A program made the position numbers and the translations under genes. From contig ABYL01000048.1 in NCBI GenBank assembly GCA_000173575.1, positions 1-46,086 of the forward strand: 46,086 bases of DNA, read 5' to 3'. The notes beneath the pieces were generated by a model. The model ran no database searches. It saw nothing but the letters and a program-made list of their open reading frames with translations, and was not told the DNA's origin. This document shows positions 34,197 to 42,257 of this stretch, piece after piece (within the stretch, counting starts at the first letter, position 1; each line of letters opens with the position of its first letter). Source of the stretch: Burkholderia sp. H160 (GTDB lineage Bacteria; Pseudomonadota; Gammaproteobacteria; Burkholderiales; Burkholderiaceae).

Positions 34197-34985
34197 GTGA
34201 ATACCAATTATCGCGTCCTGGTCATCGAGGATCATGATTTGCTGCGCAAAGGATTGTGTTCGATGCTGTCAGCACAAGGTGAATTCCCGGTTGTCGGAGA
34301 GGCGGCGGACGGCAAGCAAGCCTGCCAGCTCGCCATGACGCTCAACCCTGATCTGATCCTGATGGATCTGTCGATGCGCGGCATGAACGGCATCGACGCG
34401 ACCGCGGCGATCAAGCGCCGCTCGCCGCACGTGCGTGTCCTGGCGCTCACCGTGCATCAAAACGAAGAGTACGTGCGTGAAGCGCTGCGTGCGGGCGTCG
34501 ACGGTTATGTGCTGAAAGATGTTTCGTTTGACGAACTGATTGTTGCGATGCGCGCGGTGATGCAGGGAAAAAAGCATCTGAGCGCCGATGTGTACGGCTA
34601 CATGGTCGACTCTTTCATTACCGGCCGCGAAGCAGTGGCGCCGAAGAACGCGTGGGACGTTCTCACGGCGCGCGAGCGCAGCGTCCTGAAGCTGATTGCC
34701 GAAGGGCGTACCAACCGGCAGGTAGGCGAGTATCTGAACCTCAGCCCGAAGACGATCGAGAAGTATCGCGCGAGCGTGATGCACAAGCTCGCCATCGAGA
34801 ATCTGACGGAACTCGTGCTGGTCGCGATCAGCATGGGGCTGTTGACGTCGCTCGCGACCAAATGCGCGGAACGCGATCCCGACACGCCAGTCCATCCGCC
34901 GGTTGCGCATCCGGAGCTGCCAGCGGCGCCCGGCGCTGTCGAGGCGCTGCCAGCGTCGAGGCTCAGTGGGTCGGCAGCCGGATGA
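34197..34985 (+). CDS. NarL/LuxR-type response regulator 1
   Basis: A 262-residue protein. GTG 34197 has GAGGAG about 9 bases upstream; a GTG at 34188 is too close to it. The receiver domain (residues about 6-125) has the acidic pair in VIEDHD, phospho-acceptor Asp 57 in LILMDLSM, and Lys in YVLKDVSF. The LuxR-type helix-turn-helix (about 155-220) reads LTARERSVLKLIAEGRTNRQ and GEYLNLSPKTIEKYRASVMH. It closely resembles the second regulator at 37135. The likely partner is the histidine kinase at 35019-36170, which is convergent with it. It ends in a Pro/Ala-rich tail of about 40 residues. It probably controls the oxidase and secretion operons through the shared motif. Confidence 0.9.
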   Translation: MNTNYRVLVIEDHDLLRKGLCSMLSAQGEFPVVGEAADGKQACQLAMTLNPDLILMDLSMRGMNGIDATAAIKRRSPHVRVLALTVHQNEEYVREALRAGVDGYVLKDVSFDELIVAMRAVMQGKKHLSADVYGYMVDSFITGREAVAPKNAWDVLTARERSVLKLIAEGRTNRQVGEYLNLSPKTIEKYRASVMHKLAIENLTELVLVAISMGLLTSLATKCAERDPDTPVHPPVAHPELPAAPGAVEALPASRLSGSAAG

Positions 34986-35018
34986 GGGCAGCGCTCGCGG
35001 GCGAGCCGGCGGTGTCCG

Positions 35019-36170
35019 TCAAAGCGTCCAACTCGCCGATACGAGTGTGCCGATGGCGTCGGAAGAGTGGACCGAGAGAAAGCCGCCCTGCGATTCGACA
35101 CGATGTTGCATGCCGGCGAGGCCGAGGCCCGTTGAACCCATGTCTTCAGGCGACAGGGGGCGCGTGTCGTAGCCGGTGCCGTTGTCCTGAACGGTGAGCA
35201 GCAGACCGGTGTCGATCCGTTGCAGGGTGAGCCGGATCTCGGTTGCCGATGCATGCTTCACGATGTTGTTGAGCGCTTCCTGAGCGAGGCGGAAAATGTC
35301 CGCCTTCAGGTAGTCGGGCACATCGCGGTCGTCGACGTCGCAGCGGAAGCTCACCGCCGTGCCGTCGGCACCGCGCTCGACGCGCCGGCACAGCGTGCTC
35401 AACGCGACGGCGAGACCCAGCCGGTCGAGTGCTAGCGGACGAAGTTCGCCGCATATCTGTCGCATCTCGCCGATCGCCTCGCGCACTTGCAGGACGGTGG
35501 CGTCGAGCTTTTGCGCGGCGTCTTCGGCTTGCCCGCGACGCAGGCGTATGCGCGAGTCCTCGATCATCAGCTTGATCAGCGTGAGCGCCTGGCCGAGACC
35601 GTCGTGCAGATCGGCGGCGAGGCGTTGACGCTCGCGTTGCTGACCGATCATCAGATACTTCAGCCGATCGCGGGCCGCCGCTTTGGGGAGATGGGCGCCA
35701 GTCGCAGGCGAGGCATCGGCTGCAAGGGGTTCCTCGAAGAGCATCAGTTGCGCGGCTTGCCGATCGGGCGGCTTCTGTTGCGCCTGGTTGGGCGCGATCG
35801 GTTGGCGGCGCAGTAACAGCAAGGCGGGACGGCCGTTGCGCATGGTCAGCCTCGTGGTGATCGGGGCAAACTCGTGAGCGACATCGGCCGATAGCTGAGC
35901 GGCGAGCGATGCACGTTCGCCGTCGGGCGCCATGTCCAGCAGCGGGCGGCCGACAAGTTCGCCGTTCGTGTACCCGAGCAACGCCGCGGCGCTGCGGTTC
36001 ACCGACAGGAACACGCCATCGGGCGACAGGATCGCAAGCGCGGCGCCGCGCGCGTCAGTGATGTTGCCCAGTCGCGTTTCGTCGAGACGGGCCGCGATCC
36101 CAAGCTTGCGCATTGCGTCGACAAGGTCGCGCAACCTGAGTTGCCGCGGAGCGGGCGGACCTGCTTGCAT
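35019..36170 (-). CDS. Soluble PAS histidine kinase (NarX-like HisKA_3)
   Basis: A 383-residue protein without membrane helices, so it senses something inside the cell. A PAS domain lies at about 45-130 (AALAILSPDGVFLSVNRSAA, ALLGYTNGELVGRPLLDMAP). A linker follows, then a HisKA_3 dimerisation helix with QRLAADLHDGLGQALTLIKL, where His 189 is the phosphorylation site, and a HATPase domain with the N box QEALNNIVKHAS and the G boxes DNGTGYD and GLGLAGM. This is the standard partner of NarL/LuxR-type regulators. No haem or Cys ligands are obvious in the PAS domain. It is divergent from the SCO1 gene, and its promoter contains the 19-base inverted repeat at 36191. It converges with regulator 1 (33 bases between stops). 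Confidence 0.9.
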   Translation of the reverse strand: MQAGPPAPRQLRLRDLVDAMRKLGIAARLDETRLGNITDARGAALAILSPDGVFLSVNRSAAALLGYTNGELVGRPLLDMAPDGERASLAAQLSADVAHEFAPITTRLTMRNGRPALLLLRRQPIAPNQAQQKPPDRQAAQLMLFEEPLAADASPATGAHLPKAAARDRLKYLMIGQQRERQRLAADLHDGLGQALTLIKLMIEDSRIRLRRGQAEDAAQKLDATVLQVREAIGEMRQICGELRPLALDRLGLAVALSTLCRRVERGADGTAVSFRCDVDDRDVPDYLKADIFRLAQEALNNIVKHASATEIRLTLQRIDTGLLLTVQDNGTGYDTRPLSPEDMGSTGLGLAGMQHRVESQGGFLSVHSSDAIGTLVSASWTL

Positions 36171-36190
36171 GGGATCTCCCCAGCGAGTTT

Positions 36191-36209
36191 GCTTAAGGAA
36201 GCCTTAAGC
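36191..36209. promoter_or_regulatory. 19-base perfect inverted repeat in the kinase promoter
   Basis: GCTTAAGG (36191-36198), 3 bases, CCTTAAGC (36202-36209). It lies 20-40 bases upstream of the kinase start and is followed by ATTCGTTAAGAATT, a related AT-rich half-site. It is likely an operator for the kinase gene; the binding protein is unknown. Confidence 0.45.
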
Positions 36210-36322
36210 ATTCGTTAAGAATTGTAGGCCCGCGCACCTCACGCTGCCAACGGGACAACTACGGACGTCAAGCGGGGGATGCTCCGCTTTTCGCGGGGTG
36301 GATGTTTCCTCTGGTAGACGTA

Positions 36323-36350
36323 CCCTACCGCGCTTTGGGGGACTTTATCC
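36323..36350 (+). promoter_or_regulatory. Predicted response-regulator site upstream of SCO1
   Basis: CCCTAC (36323-36328), 7 bases, TGGGGG (36336-36341), then ACTTTATCC. The layout and spacing equal those of the site before the oxidase operon (CCCTAC, 7 bases, GTAGGG, AGTTGACCC). An additional small inverted repeat GGTA-GACG-TACC precedes it at about 36313. Confidence 0.5.
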
Positions 36351-36454
36351 AATGACGTGCGTGAGCGATTTCATGAGACTGAAGCGATCGGCTGGGCGCG
36401 TCCGTGTGCTTCTTGCATCGCGCCTTTGCCATTCCACTGTCTCGGGAGACCGCG

Positions 36455-37105
36455 ATGAAGACGAACCGCAAATGGATGATCGGCGCGCTCGCGCTGACCG
36501 GCGCGGGGCTGACGGGCCTCGGCGCCATGGCCGCGACTGCCGCAACGATGGCCGATGGGATGACCCACGACACCGCGATGCAGATGCATCACCACCATGA
36601 CATGACCACGCGCACAGTGCGCTCGACGGTGGAGTACACCCTGCCCGCGGTGACGCTGGTTCGCGACGACGGCAAAGTTGTTTCGCTCCCCGACGAGCTG
36701 AACGACGGCCGTCCGGTCATCCTCACGTTCATCTACACGAGCTGCACGACGATATGCCCCATGGTCAGTCAAACCTTCGAGGAATTGCAGGCGAGGCTTG
36801 GCCCCGACCGTGACAAGGTACATCTCGTGTCGATCTCGATCGATCCCGAAGAGGACACGGCAGCCCGCCTGAGGGCCTACGCCAGGCGCTTCGACGCCGG
36901 CCCCGAGTGGCAGCACTACACCGGCACCGTCGAGGCCAGCATCGCGGCTCAACGCGCGTTCAACGTCTATCGCGGCGACAAGATGAATCACACCGCCGTG
37001 GTCTTTTTCCGCGCGGCGCCCGGCAAGCCGTGGCTGCGTCTGGACGGTCTCGCGACGCCGGCCGAACTGCTGAGCGCTTACCACGACGTCGTCGCCTCGA
37101 ACTAG
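36455..37105 (+). CDS. SCO1/SenC-family copper chaperone
   Basis: A 216-residue protein; ATG 36455 with GGGAG upstream. An N-terminal signal or anchor (MIGALALTGAGLTGLGAMAA) is followed by a His/Met-rich stretch (MQMHHHHDM) that may bind copper. The thioredoxin-like SCO domain has the copper-binding CTTIC (Cys 97, Cys 101) and the distal His 179 in NHTAVVFF, all three known ligands of the family, plus VSISIDPEEDTAARLRAYA. SCO proteins deliver copper to oxidases in the periplasm. Its place between the kinase and regulator 2, in a locus for a copper oxidase, fits loading of the cupredoxin proteins at 17824 and 19400. Regulator 2 follows 29 bases later. Confidence 0.9.
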   Translation: MKTNRKWMIGALALTGAGLTGLGAMAATAATMADGMTHDTAMQMHHHHDMTTRTVRSTVEYTLPAVTLVRDDGKVVSLPDELNDGRPVILTFIYTSCTTICPMVSQTFEELQARLGPDRDKVHLVSISIDPEEDTAARLRAYARRFDAGPEWQHYTGTVEASIAAQRAFNVYRGDKMNHTAVVFFRAAPGKPWLRLDGLATPAELLSAYHDVVASN

Positions 37106-37134
37106 TCGTGGGGGTTGCGCCGGGAGCGAGCAAA

Positions 37135-37824
37135 GTGGCGACGCCCTGTCACGTACTGATCGCCGAGGATCAGCATCTTCTGCGCGGCGGTCTCCGTACG
37201 ATGGTGTCCTCCCTGCCTGACTACACCGTCGCTGGTGAGGCGACCGACGGTATCGAGGCGTGCAGTCTCGCGTGGGCCCTCAAGCCCGATCTGATCCTGA
37301 TGGATCTCTCGATGCCTGGCATGAGCGGCATCGATGCCATTACCGTGATCAAGTATCGGACACCGCAGGTGCGGATCATCGCGCTGACGATCCACAGCAG
37401 CGACGAGCACGTGCAGGAGGCGTTCGCGGCGGGCGCCGACGGTTACGTGATCAAGGACGCCTCGTTCGAAGAACTCGTCGGCGAAATGCGCCTTGTGATG
37501 CAGGGCAAACGCAACCCCGCATTCGAACAGCGTGCCGGGAACGGCGTATCGTGCGATCCGCTGCCGGGCGTTTCGCGCCATGCGCAGCTATGGCACACCT
37601 TGACCACTCGCGAACGCGCGGTGCTGAGGCTGGTCGCGGAAGGCTGCACCAATCGGCAGGTCGGCGAATATCTGCAACTGAGCCCGAAAACCATCGAAAA
37701 GCACCGCGCGAGCCTGATGCGCAAGCTCGACGTGACGAACGTCACCGGCCTCGTGCTGATCGCGCTCGACATGGGTGTGCTGCCGTTGTCGAACCCGGTG
37801 CGCGCGCTCGATCGCTTCCTGTGA
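37135..37824 (+). CDS. NarL/LuxR-type response regulator 2
   Basis: A 229-residue protein. GTG 37135 has GGGAG 8 bases upstream; the open frame reaches back to 36907 inside the SCO1 gene but only as a shadow. The receiver has LIAEDQHLLRGGL, phospho-acceptor Asp 57 in LILMDLSMPGMSG, and Lys in YVIKDASF. The output domain reads LTTRERAVLRLVAEGCTNRQ and GEYLQLSPKTIEKHRASLMR. It is a clear paralogue of regulator 1 (34197); the DNA-recognition helix is almost the same in both, so they may bind the same sites. It is co-transcribed with SCO1. Two regulators and one kinase suggest a branched or feed-forward switch. Confidence 0.9.
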   Translation: MATPCHVLIAEDQHLLRGGLRTMVSSLPDYTVAGEATDGIEACSLAWALKPDLILMDLSMPGMSGIDAITVIKYRTPQVRIIALTIHSSDEHVQEAFAAGADGYVIKDASFEELVGEMRLVMQGKRNPAFEQRAGNGVSCDPLPGVSRHAQLWHTLTTRERAVLRLVAEGCTNRQVGEYLQLSPKTIEKHRASLMRKLDVTNVTGLVLIALDMGVLPLSNPVRALDRFL

Positions 37825-37836
37825 ACGACGCGGGAA

Positions 37837-37856
37837 CTGGGGGGGCTTTACCCATC
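37837..37856 (+). promoter_or_regulatory. Shared operator half-site upstream of the secretion operon
   Basis: GGGGGGG followed by CTTTACCCATCCC matches the second half of the site at 17680-17700 (GTAGGG, AGTTGACCCATCCC) and of that at 36336. A CCCTAC lies at 37870-37875. The location, 105 bases before gspG, suits a promoter of the secretion operon. Confidence 0.45.
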
Positions 37857-37960
37857 CCTTTGGTCGGGTCTCCCTACTTCTTGCCGGTGTCCGCCTGAAC
37901 AAGAATGGGTAAAACGGCTCTGGTTTTATCGGGCCGGCGGGGCGACAGAAAGGGGGCACC

Positions 37961-38443
37961 GTGCGCAACGAATCTTTCTCGATCAGGGCCGCCATACACA
38001 GCAGCGTGACGGTCCCTCCACGCATTGGCGATGCGCGCCGGCGCAACGGTGGTTTCACGTTGCTCGAACTGCTCGTGGTCATGGTCATCATCGGCTTGCT
38101 CGCGGGGCTGGTGGCGCCGCGCTATTTCGAGCAGGTTGGCAAGTCGAACACCAAGATCGCGCGAGCCCAGATCGACTCGTTGAGCAAGGCGCTCGATCAA
38201 TACCGGCTCGACACGGGCGTCTATCCGACGACCGAGGAAGGCCTTCAGGCGCTGATGACCAAACCTCAGGACGCAACGAACTGGGATGGCCCGTATCTGC
38301 AGAAAGCGGTGCCGCCGGATCCGTGGGGTCGCCCATACCACTACACCTCGCCCGGCGAGCATGGCGACTACGACCTGTACACGCTTGGCAAGGACGGCAA
38401 GGTCGGCGGCACCGGTGAGAACACGAACGTCACGTCCTGGTAG
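37961..38443 (+). CDS. gspG: Major pseudopilin, type II secretion
   Basis: A 160-residue protein; GTG 37961 follows AGGGGG. After a leader of 31 residues comes the prepilin cleavage site and hydrophobic helix: Gly 31 before FTLLELLVVMVIIGLLAGLV, with Glu at position 5 of the mature protein. The globular part has GVYPTTEEGLQALMTKPQ, GPYLQKAVPPDPWGRPYHY and a closing G-rich loop (LYTLGKDGKVGGTGENT), all standard for GspG, including the calcium-binding loop region. It would form the pseudopilus that pushes folded proteins through the secretin. It is the first gene of the secretion operon and the only pseudopilin visible; no prepilin peptidase gene is in the window. Confidence 0.92.
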   Translation: MRNESFSIRAAIHSSVTVPPRIGDARRRNGGFTLLELLVVMVIIGLLAGLVAPRYFEQVGKSNTKIARAQIDSLSKALDQYRLDTGVYPTTEEGLQALMTKPQDATNWDGPYLQKAVPPDPWGRPYHYTSPGEHGDYDLYTLGKDGKVGGTGENTNVTSW

Positions 38444-38469
38444 TGCGGCTCTCAGCGAGGAGAATCGAC

Positions 38470-39669
38470 GTGAAGTACCTGCTGCGCGTCTTCGATACCA
38501 GCGGTTCAGTGCAGACGCTTCGCGTCGACTGCGATTCGTCCGCGAGCGCGATAGCGCTTGCGCGCGCAAGGGGGTTGCGCGTGGTGTCAGTACGTGCGGA
38601 TGCGAGAGGTCAGCGTCGGCCTGGCTGGCGGGCGATGCCGGGCGCGAAATTCAACGTCGAGCTGTTCGCGCGCGAACTCGCGGCCTTGCTCGATGCCGGC
38701 GTCGGCGTGATCGACGCATTGCGCACGCTCAGCGGCAATGAGCGTCGCGAGGCGTCGGCCGAGGTCTATGGCGATCTGCTGCGGCAACTCGAAGAAGGGC
38801 ACTCGCTGTCGGCGGCGCTCGAGCACGCAAGCCGCGTGTTCCCCCCCATCCTCGTGGCGTGCGTGAAAGCGAGTGAACAGACAGGCGGTCTTGCCGGCAG
38901 TCTGACGCGCTATTCACGCAACAGTGCACTGCTTCACGAACTGCGCGGCCGCGTGGTGTCGGCCGCGATCTATCCATCCGTGCTACTGCTCGTGGGCGGG
39001 GCCGTCGTGCTGTTTCTGCTCGGTTTCGTCGTGCCGCGCTTTGCGACCCTGCTCGAGCAAAGCGGACGCGAGCTGCCGCTGCTCTCGCAATTGTTGATGG
39101 CCTGGGGCGGCATGGTGCATGCCCACGGAATGGCGCTCAGTGTGGGCCTCGCCGTGCTGGCGGTGACGGTCGTCGTCGCGCTGCGCCGGGCCGCCGCGCG
39201 CAACTGGATCGCGGATCGCCTGCTCGCGTTGCCCGGTATTGGTCTGCACTTCCGCGTGTTTCGCCAGTCGCAGTTTTTTCGCACTACCGCGATGCTGGTC
39301 GAAGGCGGCATTCCAGCCACGCGTGCCTTCACACTCGCCAGCGGACTGGTGAGCCGGGCCGATCAGACGGCCGTGGAAAGTGCCATGCAGCAGGTACGCA
39401 ATGGCGCGCGGATGTCCGACGCGTTCCAGCAGGCAGGTCTCGCCAACGCCATTACCTATCGCTTGCTGACCGTCGCCGAGAAGACCGGTGGCCTGGGTCC
39501 TGTTCTCGACAGAATCGCCGCCTTCCAGGAAGCGCAAGTGTCGCGCACGATCGATCTGATCTCGCGGCTGATCGAGCCAGCGATGATGATTTTCATCGGC
39601 GTGGTGATCGGGGGGATTGTCGTGTTGATGTACATGCCGATTTTTGAAATCGCGTCGAGCATCCAGTAG
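38470..39669 (+). CDS. gspF: Type II secretion inner-membrane platform protein
   Basis: A 399-residue protein; GTG 38470 has GAGGAGA 7 bases upstream, better than the frame opening at 38443. Two GspF domains are seen: the first (about 60-180) contains FNVELFARELAALLDAGVGV and CVKASEQTGGLAGSLTRYS; the second (about 265-385) contains RQSQFFRTTAMLVEGGIPAT and LLTVAEKTGGLGPVLDRIAA. Three hydrophobic helices lie at about 160-195, 220-245 and 365-395. The protein anchors the ATPase and the pseudopilus in the inner membrane. An extra N-terminal segment (YLLRVFDTSGSVQTLRVDC) is typical of GspF as well. Confidence 0.92.
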   Translation: MKYLLRVFDTSGSVQTLRVDCDSSASAIALARARGLRVVSVRADARGQRRPGWRAMPGAKFNVELFARELAALLDAGVGVIDALRTLSGNERREASAEVYGDLLRQLEEGHSLSAALEHASRVFPPILVACVKASEQTGGLAGSLTRYSRNSALLHELRGRVVSAAIYPSVLLLVGGAVVLFLLGFVVPRFATLLEQSGRELPLLSQLLMAWGGMVHAHGMALSVGLAVLAVTVVVALRRAAARNWIADRLLALPGIGLHFRVFRQSQFFRTTAMLVEGGIPATRAFTLASGLVSRADQTAVESAMQQVRNGARMSDAFQQAGLANAITYRLLTVAEKTGGLGPVLDRIAAFQEAQVSRTIDLISRLIEPAMMIFIGVVIGGIVVLMYMPIFEIASSIQ

Positions 39670-39691
39670 GCCGCGGGGGAGGGGGGGACGC

Positions 39692-41404
39692 ATGGATACG
39701 ATCAGCGCGGCACCGCAAACTCAGGGCGTCGAATTGCGTGACGAGTTGCGCGCACTCAGCGAGCGGCACGGCTCGGGCATTCGCGCGCTGGAAGAGTTGA
39801 TGGTGCAGGCCTCGCTCAGCGCCGACGAAATGGTGGTTCGGCTCGCCGGGCAGTTCCGCATGAAATCGATCGGCATGCATGAATTGAACCGGCTCGAAGC
39901 GGATTTCGAGGTACTGCCGTTCGTCGAAGCCACCACCCGTTTGTGCGTGTGCTTTCGCGAGCCGGATCAGGACGGCGCGCTGCTGTTCGTGATCGCCGAT
40001 CCGCTCGACGTCCGCACGCGCGGCGTGGTGGAGCACCGGATGCGTGCGCGGCCCACGTTGCGGTATAGCTGGGCACTGGCGAGCGTCGGCGACCTCACCG
40101 CGTGGCTCGCCGTACGTGAAAAAGACGTGCGCGCGATGGATTCGCTCGCCCTCGACGATCAGGTGCAGCACACCGCCGATCCCGCTTCGCTCGCGCTGAC
40201 GTTGCAGGGCATCAGCAGCGACGACAGCGCCGTGGTGCGCCTGCTCAACTCGACCATCTACGACGCGTTGAAGATGATGGCGAGCGACATCCACCTCGAA
40301 TGCCGCGCGAACGGGCTGAAGATCAAGTGCCGGGTGGATGGCGTGCTGACCGTGGTCGGCCGTGCCGAAGGGCGCGATGTCGCGGACCAGGTGCTGTCGC
40401 GCGTGAAGGTCATTTCCGAACTCGACATCGCGGAGCGCCGCGTGCCGCAGGACGGCCGCTTCAAGGCGGTGTACGCGGGCCGCGAAATCGACTTTCGCGT
40501 GTCGATCATGCCGAACCAGTTCGGCGAAGATGCGGTGCTGCGGATTCTCGACCGCTATCAGCTTTCGCAGGCCCCCGGCGGATTGACGCTCGAGACCCTG
40601 GGATTTCAGGGCGGCGATACGCGCTTCATGCGCTCGGTGGCTGCCATGCCCTACGGAATGCTGCTGGTGACGGGGCCAACGGGCAGCGGCAAAACGACGA
40701 CGTTGTACGCGATTCTCACCGAGATCAACGACGGCCTCGACAAGATCGTCACGATCGAGGATCCGGTCGAATATCAACTGGGCGACATCCTGCAGATACC
40801 GGTGAACGAAGCGAAGGGACTGACGTTCGCCCGCGGATTGCGATCGATCCTGCGGCACGACCCGGACAAGATCATGGTCGGCGAAATCCGCGATCCTGAA
40901 ACCGCGCAAATCGCCGTGCAGGCCGCGTTGACTGGGCACCAGGTGTTCACGACGGTGCACGCGAACAACGTGTTCGACGTAATAGGCCGCTTCACGAACA
41001 TGGACGTCGACCCGTACAGCTTCGTGTCGGCCCTGAATGGCGTGATTGCGCAGCGGCTGTTGCGCCAGTGCTGTGCCGACTGCGTGGTGGACGACACGGT
41101 CGATCGGGACACCTTGGCCAGTTCCGGCATCGATCCGGACACCGTGGGCAGCTACGGCTTTCGCCGCGGGGCCGGTTGCGCGGCTTGCCGTGGCAGCGGC
41201 TATCGCGGGCGGCGCGCGATCGCGGAAACGCTGCGCATGAACGACGAGTTGCGGCAATTGTTGTCGGAGCGCGCGCCGCTTGGGCACATCAAGGCAGCCG
41301 CACAGCGCTATGGGATGCAGACCATGCGTACGGCCGCTCTCTCGCTCGTGATGCAGGGCGAAACGACCCTCGAGGAGATCAACCGTGTCACCATGGTTGA
41401 ATAG
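39692..41404 (+). CDS. gspE: Type II secretion / type IV pilus ATPase
   Basis: A 570-residue protein; ATG 39692 follows a G-rich site. It has an N-terminal domain of about 160 residues (GspE_N-like), then the ATPase core. Walker A GPTGSGKTTT lies near residue 328, the Asp box VTIEDPVEYQLGD follows, then the Walker B region DPDKIMVGEIRDPETAQIAV and the His box TGHQVFTTVHANN. The zinc-binding pair of Cys motifs is present (QCCADC and CAACRGSGY, as in GspE and PilB). It drives pseudopilus assembly from the cytoplasm. It overlaps the following gene by 20 bases. Confidence 0.92.
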   Translation: MDTISAAPQTQGVELRDELRALSERHGSGIRALEELMVQASLSADEMVVRLAGQFRMKSIGMHELNRLEADFEVLPFVEATTRLCVCFREPDQDGALLFVIADPLDVRTRGVVEHRMRARPTLRYSWALASVGDLTAWLAVREKDVRAMDSLALDDQVQHTADPASLALTLQGISSDDSAVVRLLNSTIYDALKMMASDIHLECRANGLKIKCRVDGVLTVVGRAEGRDVADQVLSRVKVISELDIAERRVPQDGRFKAVYAGREIDFRVSIMPNQFGEDAVLRILDRYQLSQAPGGLTLETLGFQGGDTRFMRSVAAMPYGMLLVTGPTGSGKTTTLYAILTEINDGLDKIVTIEDPVEYQLGDILQIPVNEAKGLTFARGLRSILRHDPDKIMVGEIRDPETAQIAVQAALTGHQVFTTVHANNVFDVIGRFTNMDVDPYSFVSALNGVIAQRLLRQCCADCVVDDTVDRDTLASSGIDPDTVGSYGFRRGAGCAACRGSGYRGRRAIAETLRMNDELRQLLSERAPLGHIKAAAQRYGMQTMRTAALSLVMQGETTLEEINRVTMVE

Positions 41405-42257
41405 TCCGCTCGCCATCGGCGTCGGCACACGCGAACTGGTCGTGGCGGCGACGGCGTCCCGCTGGACGATTGCGCGCCGTCATGTTGCCGCGCTTGCGGA
41501 ACCCACGAGCATTGCCATTCCTGACGAGCAGTGCTTCACCGCAAAAGGCGTGCTCGACGCGTTGAACATGGCGTTGGCCGCCGACCCCGGGCAGACGGTG
41601 CGCACGGTGTTGGGCAAGCGCCAGGTGCGCATCATGCTCGACGATTTCTGGGCGAGCCACGCGATCTTGCGAGGCGACTTCCGCACACTGCGCGCAAGCG
41701 AAATCGATCAGATCCTGCTCGCTCACTTCTTCGATCTGTATGGCATCGAGGCCGAGTCCGTGCAGGTGCGCTTTTCGGTGCAGCGCGGCGGCCGTGCCGT
41801 CTTCGCGAGCGCCATCGCTCGCACGCTGCATGACGGCATCCACGAGGCGGGCATGGCGGCGGGCGTCGAGGTCCGGTCACTCAAGCTATGCCTGCCGGAC
41901 CTGCTCAATCGCGTGCAGGACGCCGCCGCCGGTGCGGGCACGGCGCTGCTGTTGTTCGTCGCGGACACGCTGATGCAGGCCGTGCTGTTCGAGGAAAACC
42001 GCTGGGTCGCTTGTGACTCGCAGCGTCTCTTTCCCGGCGACGCCAGCGACGCCGAACGGATCGCCGCGCGGGCCGAACAGTCGTTCGAACGCCTCGCCGG
42101 CCGGACCAGCGGAAAACGCGAGGACTGCAGAGTCTATCTCTGCGGCGCCGATTTGGATCCCGCGCCATTCGAGGAACGCTTCTCGTCGACGCAGAGTCTC
42201 GCGCAACCGGCGATGGATAAGCCGGTCGCGTATCGCTTGATGGAGGCCGCGCGATGA
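41385..42257 (+). CDS. PilM/GspL-like cytoplasmic actin-fold protein
   Basis: A 290-residue protein starting at GTG 41385, inside the end of gspE, with GAGGAG upstream. The N-terminus (LAIGVGTRELVVAATASR) and the body (VRIMLDDFWASHAILRGDF, IDQILLAHFFDLYGIEAESV) look like a diverged PilM / cytoplasmic GspL domain with an actin-like fold. It has no membrane helix. In type IV pili PilM binds the ATPase and the N-terminal tail of PilN. The next two genes are small single-helix proteins of the PilN and PilO type, so this set replaces the usual GspL and GspM. The family call rests on gene order and overall pattern. Confidence 0.65.
   Translation: MSPWLNSPLAIGVGTRELVVAATASRWTIARRHVAALAEPTSIAIPDEQCFTAKGVLDALNMALAADPGQTVRTVLGKRQVRIMLDDFWASHAILRGDFRTLRASEIDQILLAHFFDLYGIEAESVQVRFSVQRGGRAVFASAIARTLHDGIHEAGMAAGVEVRSLKLCLPDLLNRVQDAAAGAGTALLLFVADTLMQAVLFEENRWVACDSQRLFPGDASDAERIAARAEQSFERLAGRTSGKREDCRVYLCGADLDPAPFEERFSSTQSLAQPAMDKPVAYRLMEAAR

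Noticed and set aside
36907-37134. Extended N-terminus of response regulator 2 into the SCO1 gene
   Set aside because: The upstream translation is Arg/His-rich shadow sequence; GTG 37135 has a good ribosome site and begins directly with the receiver domain.
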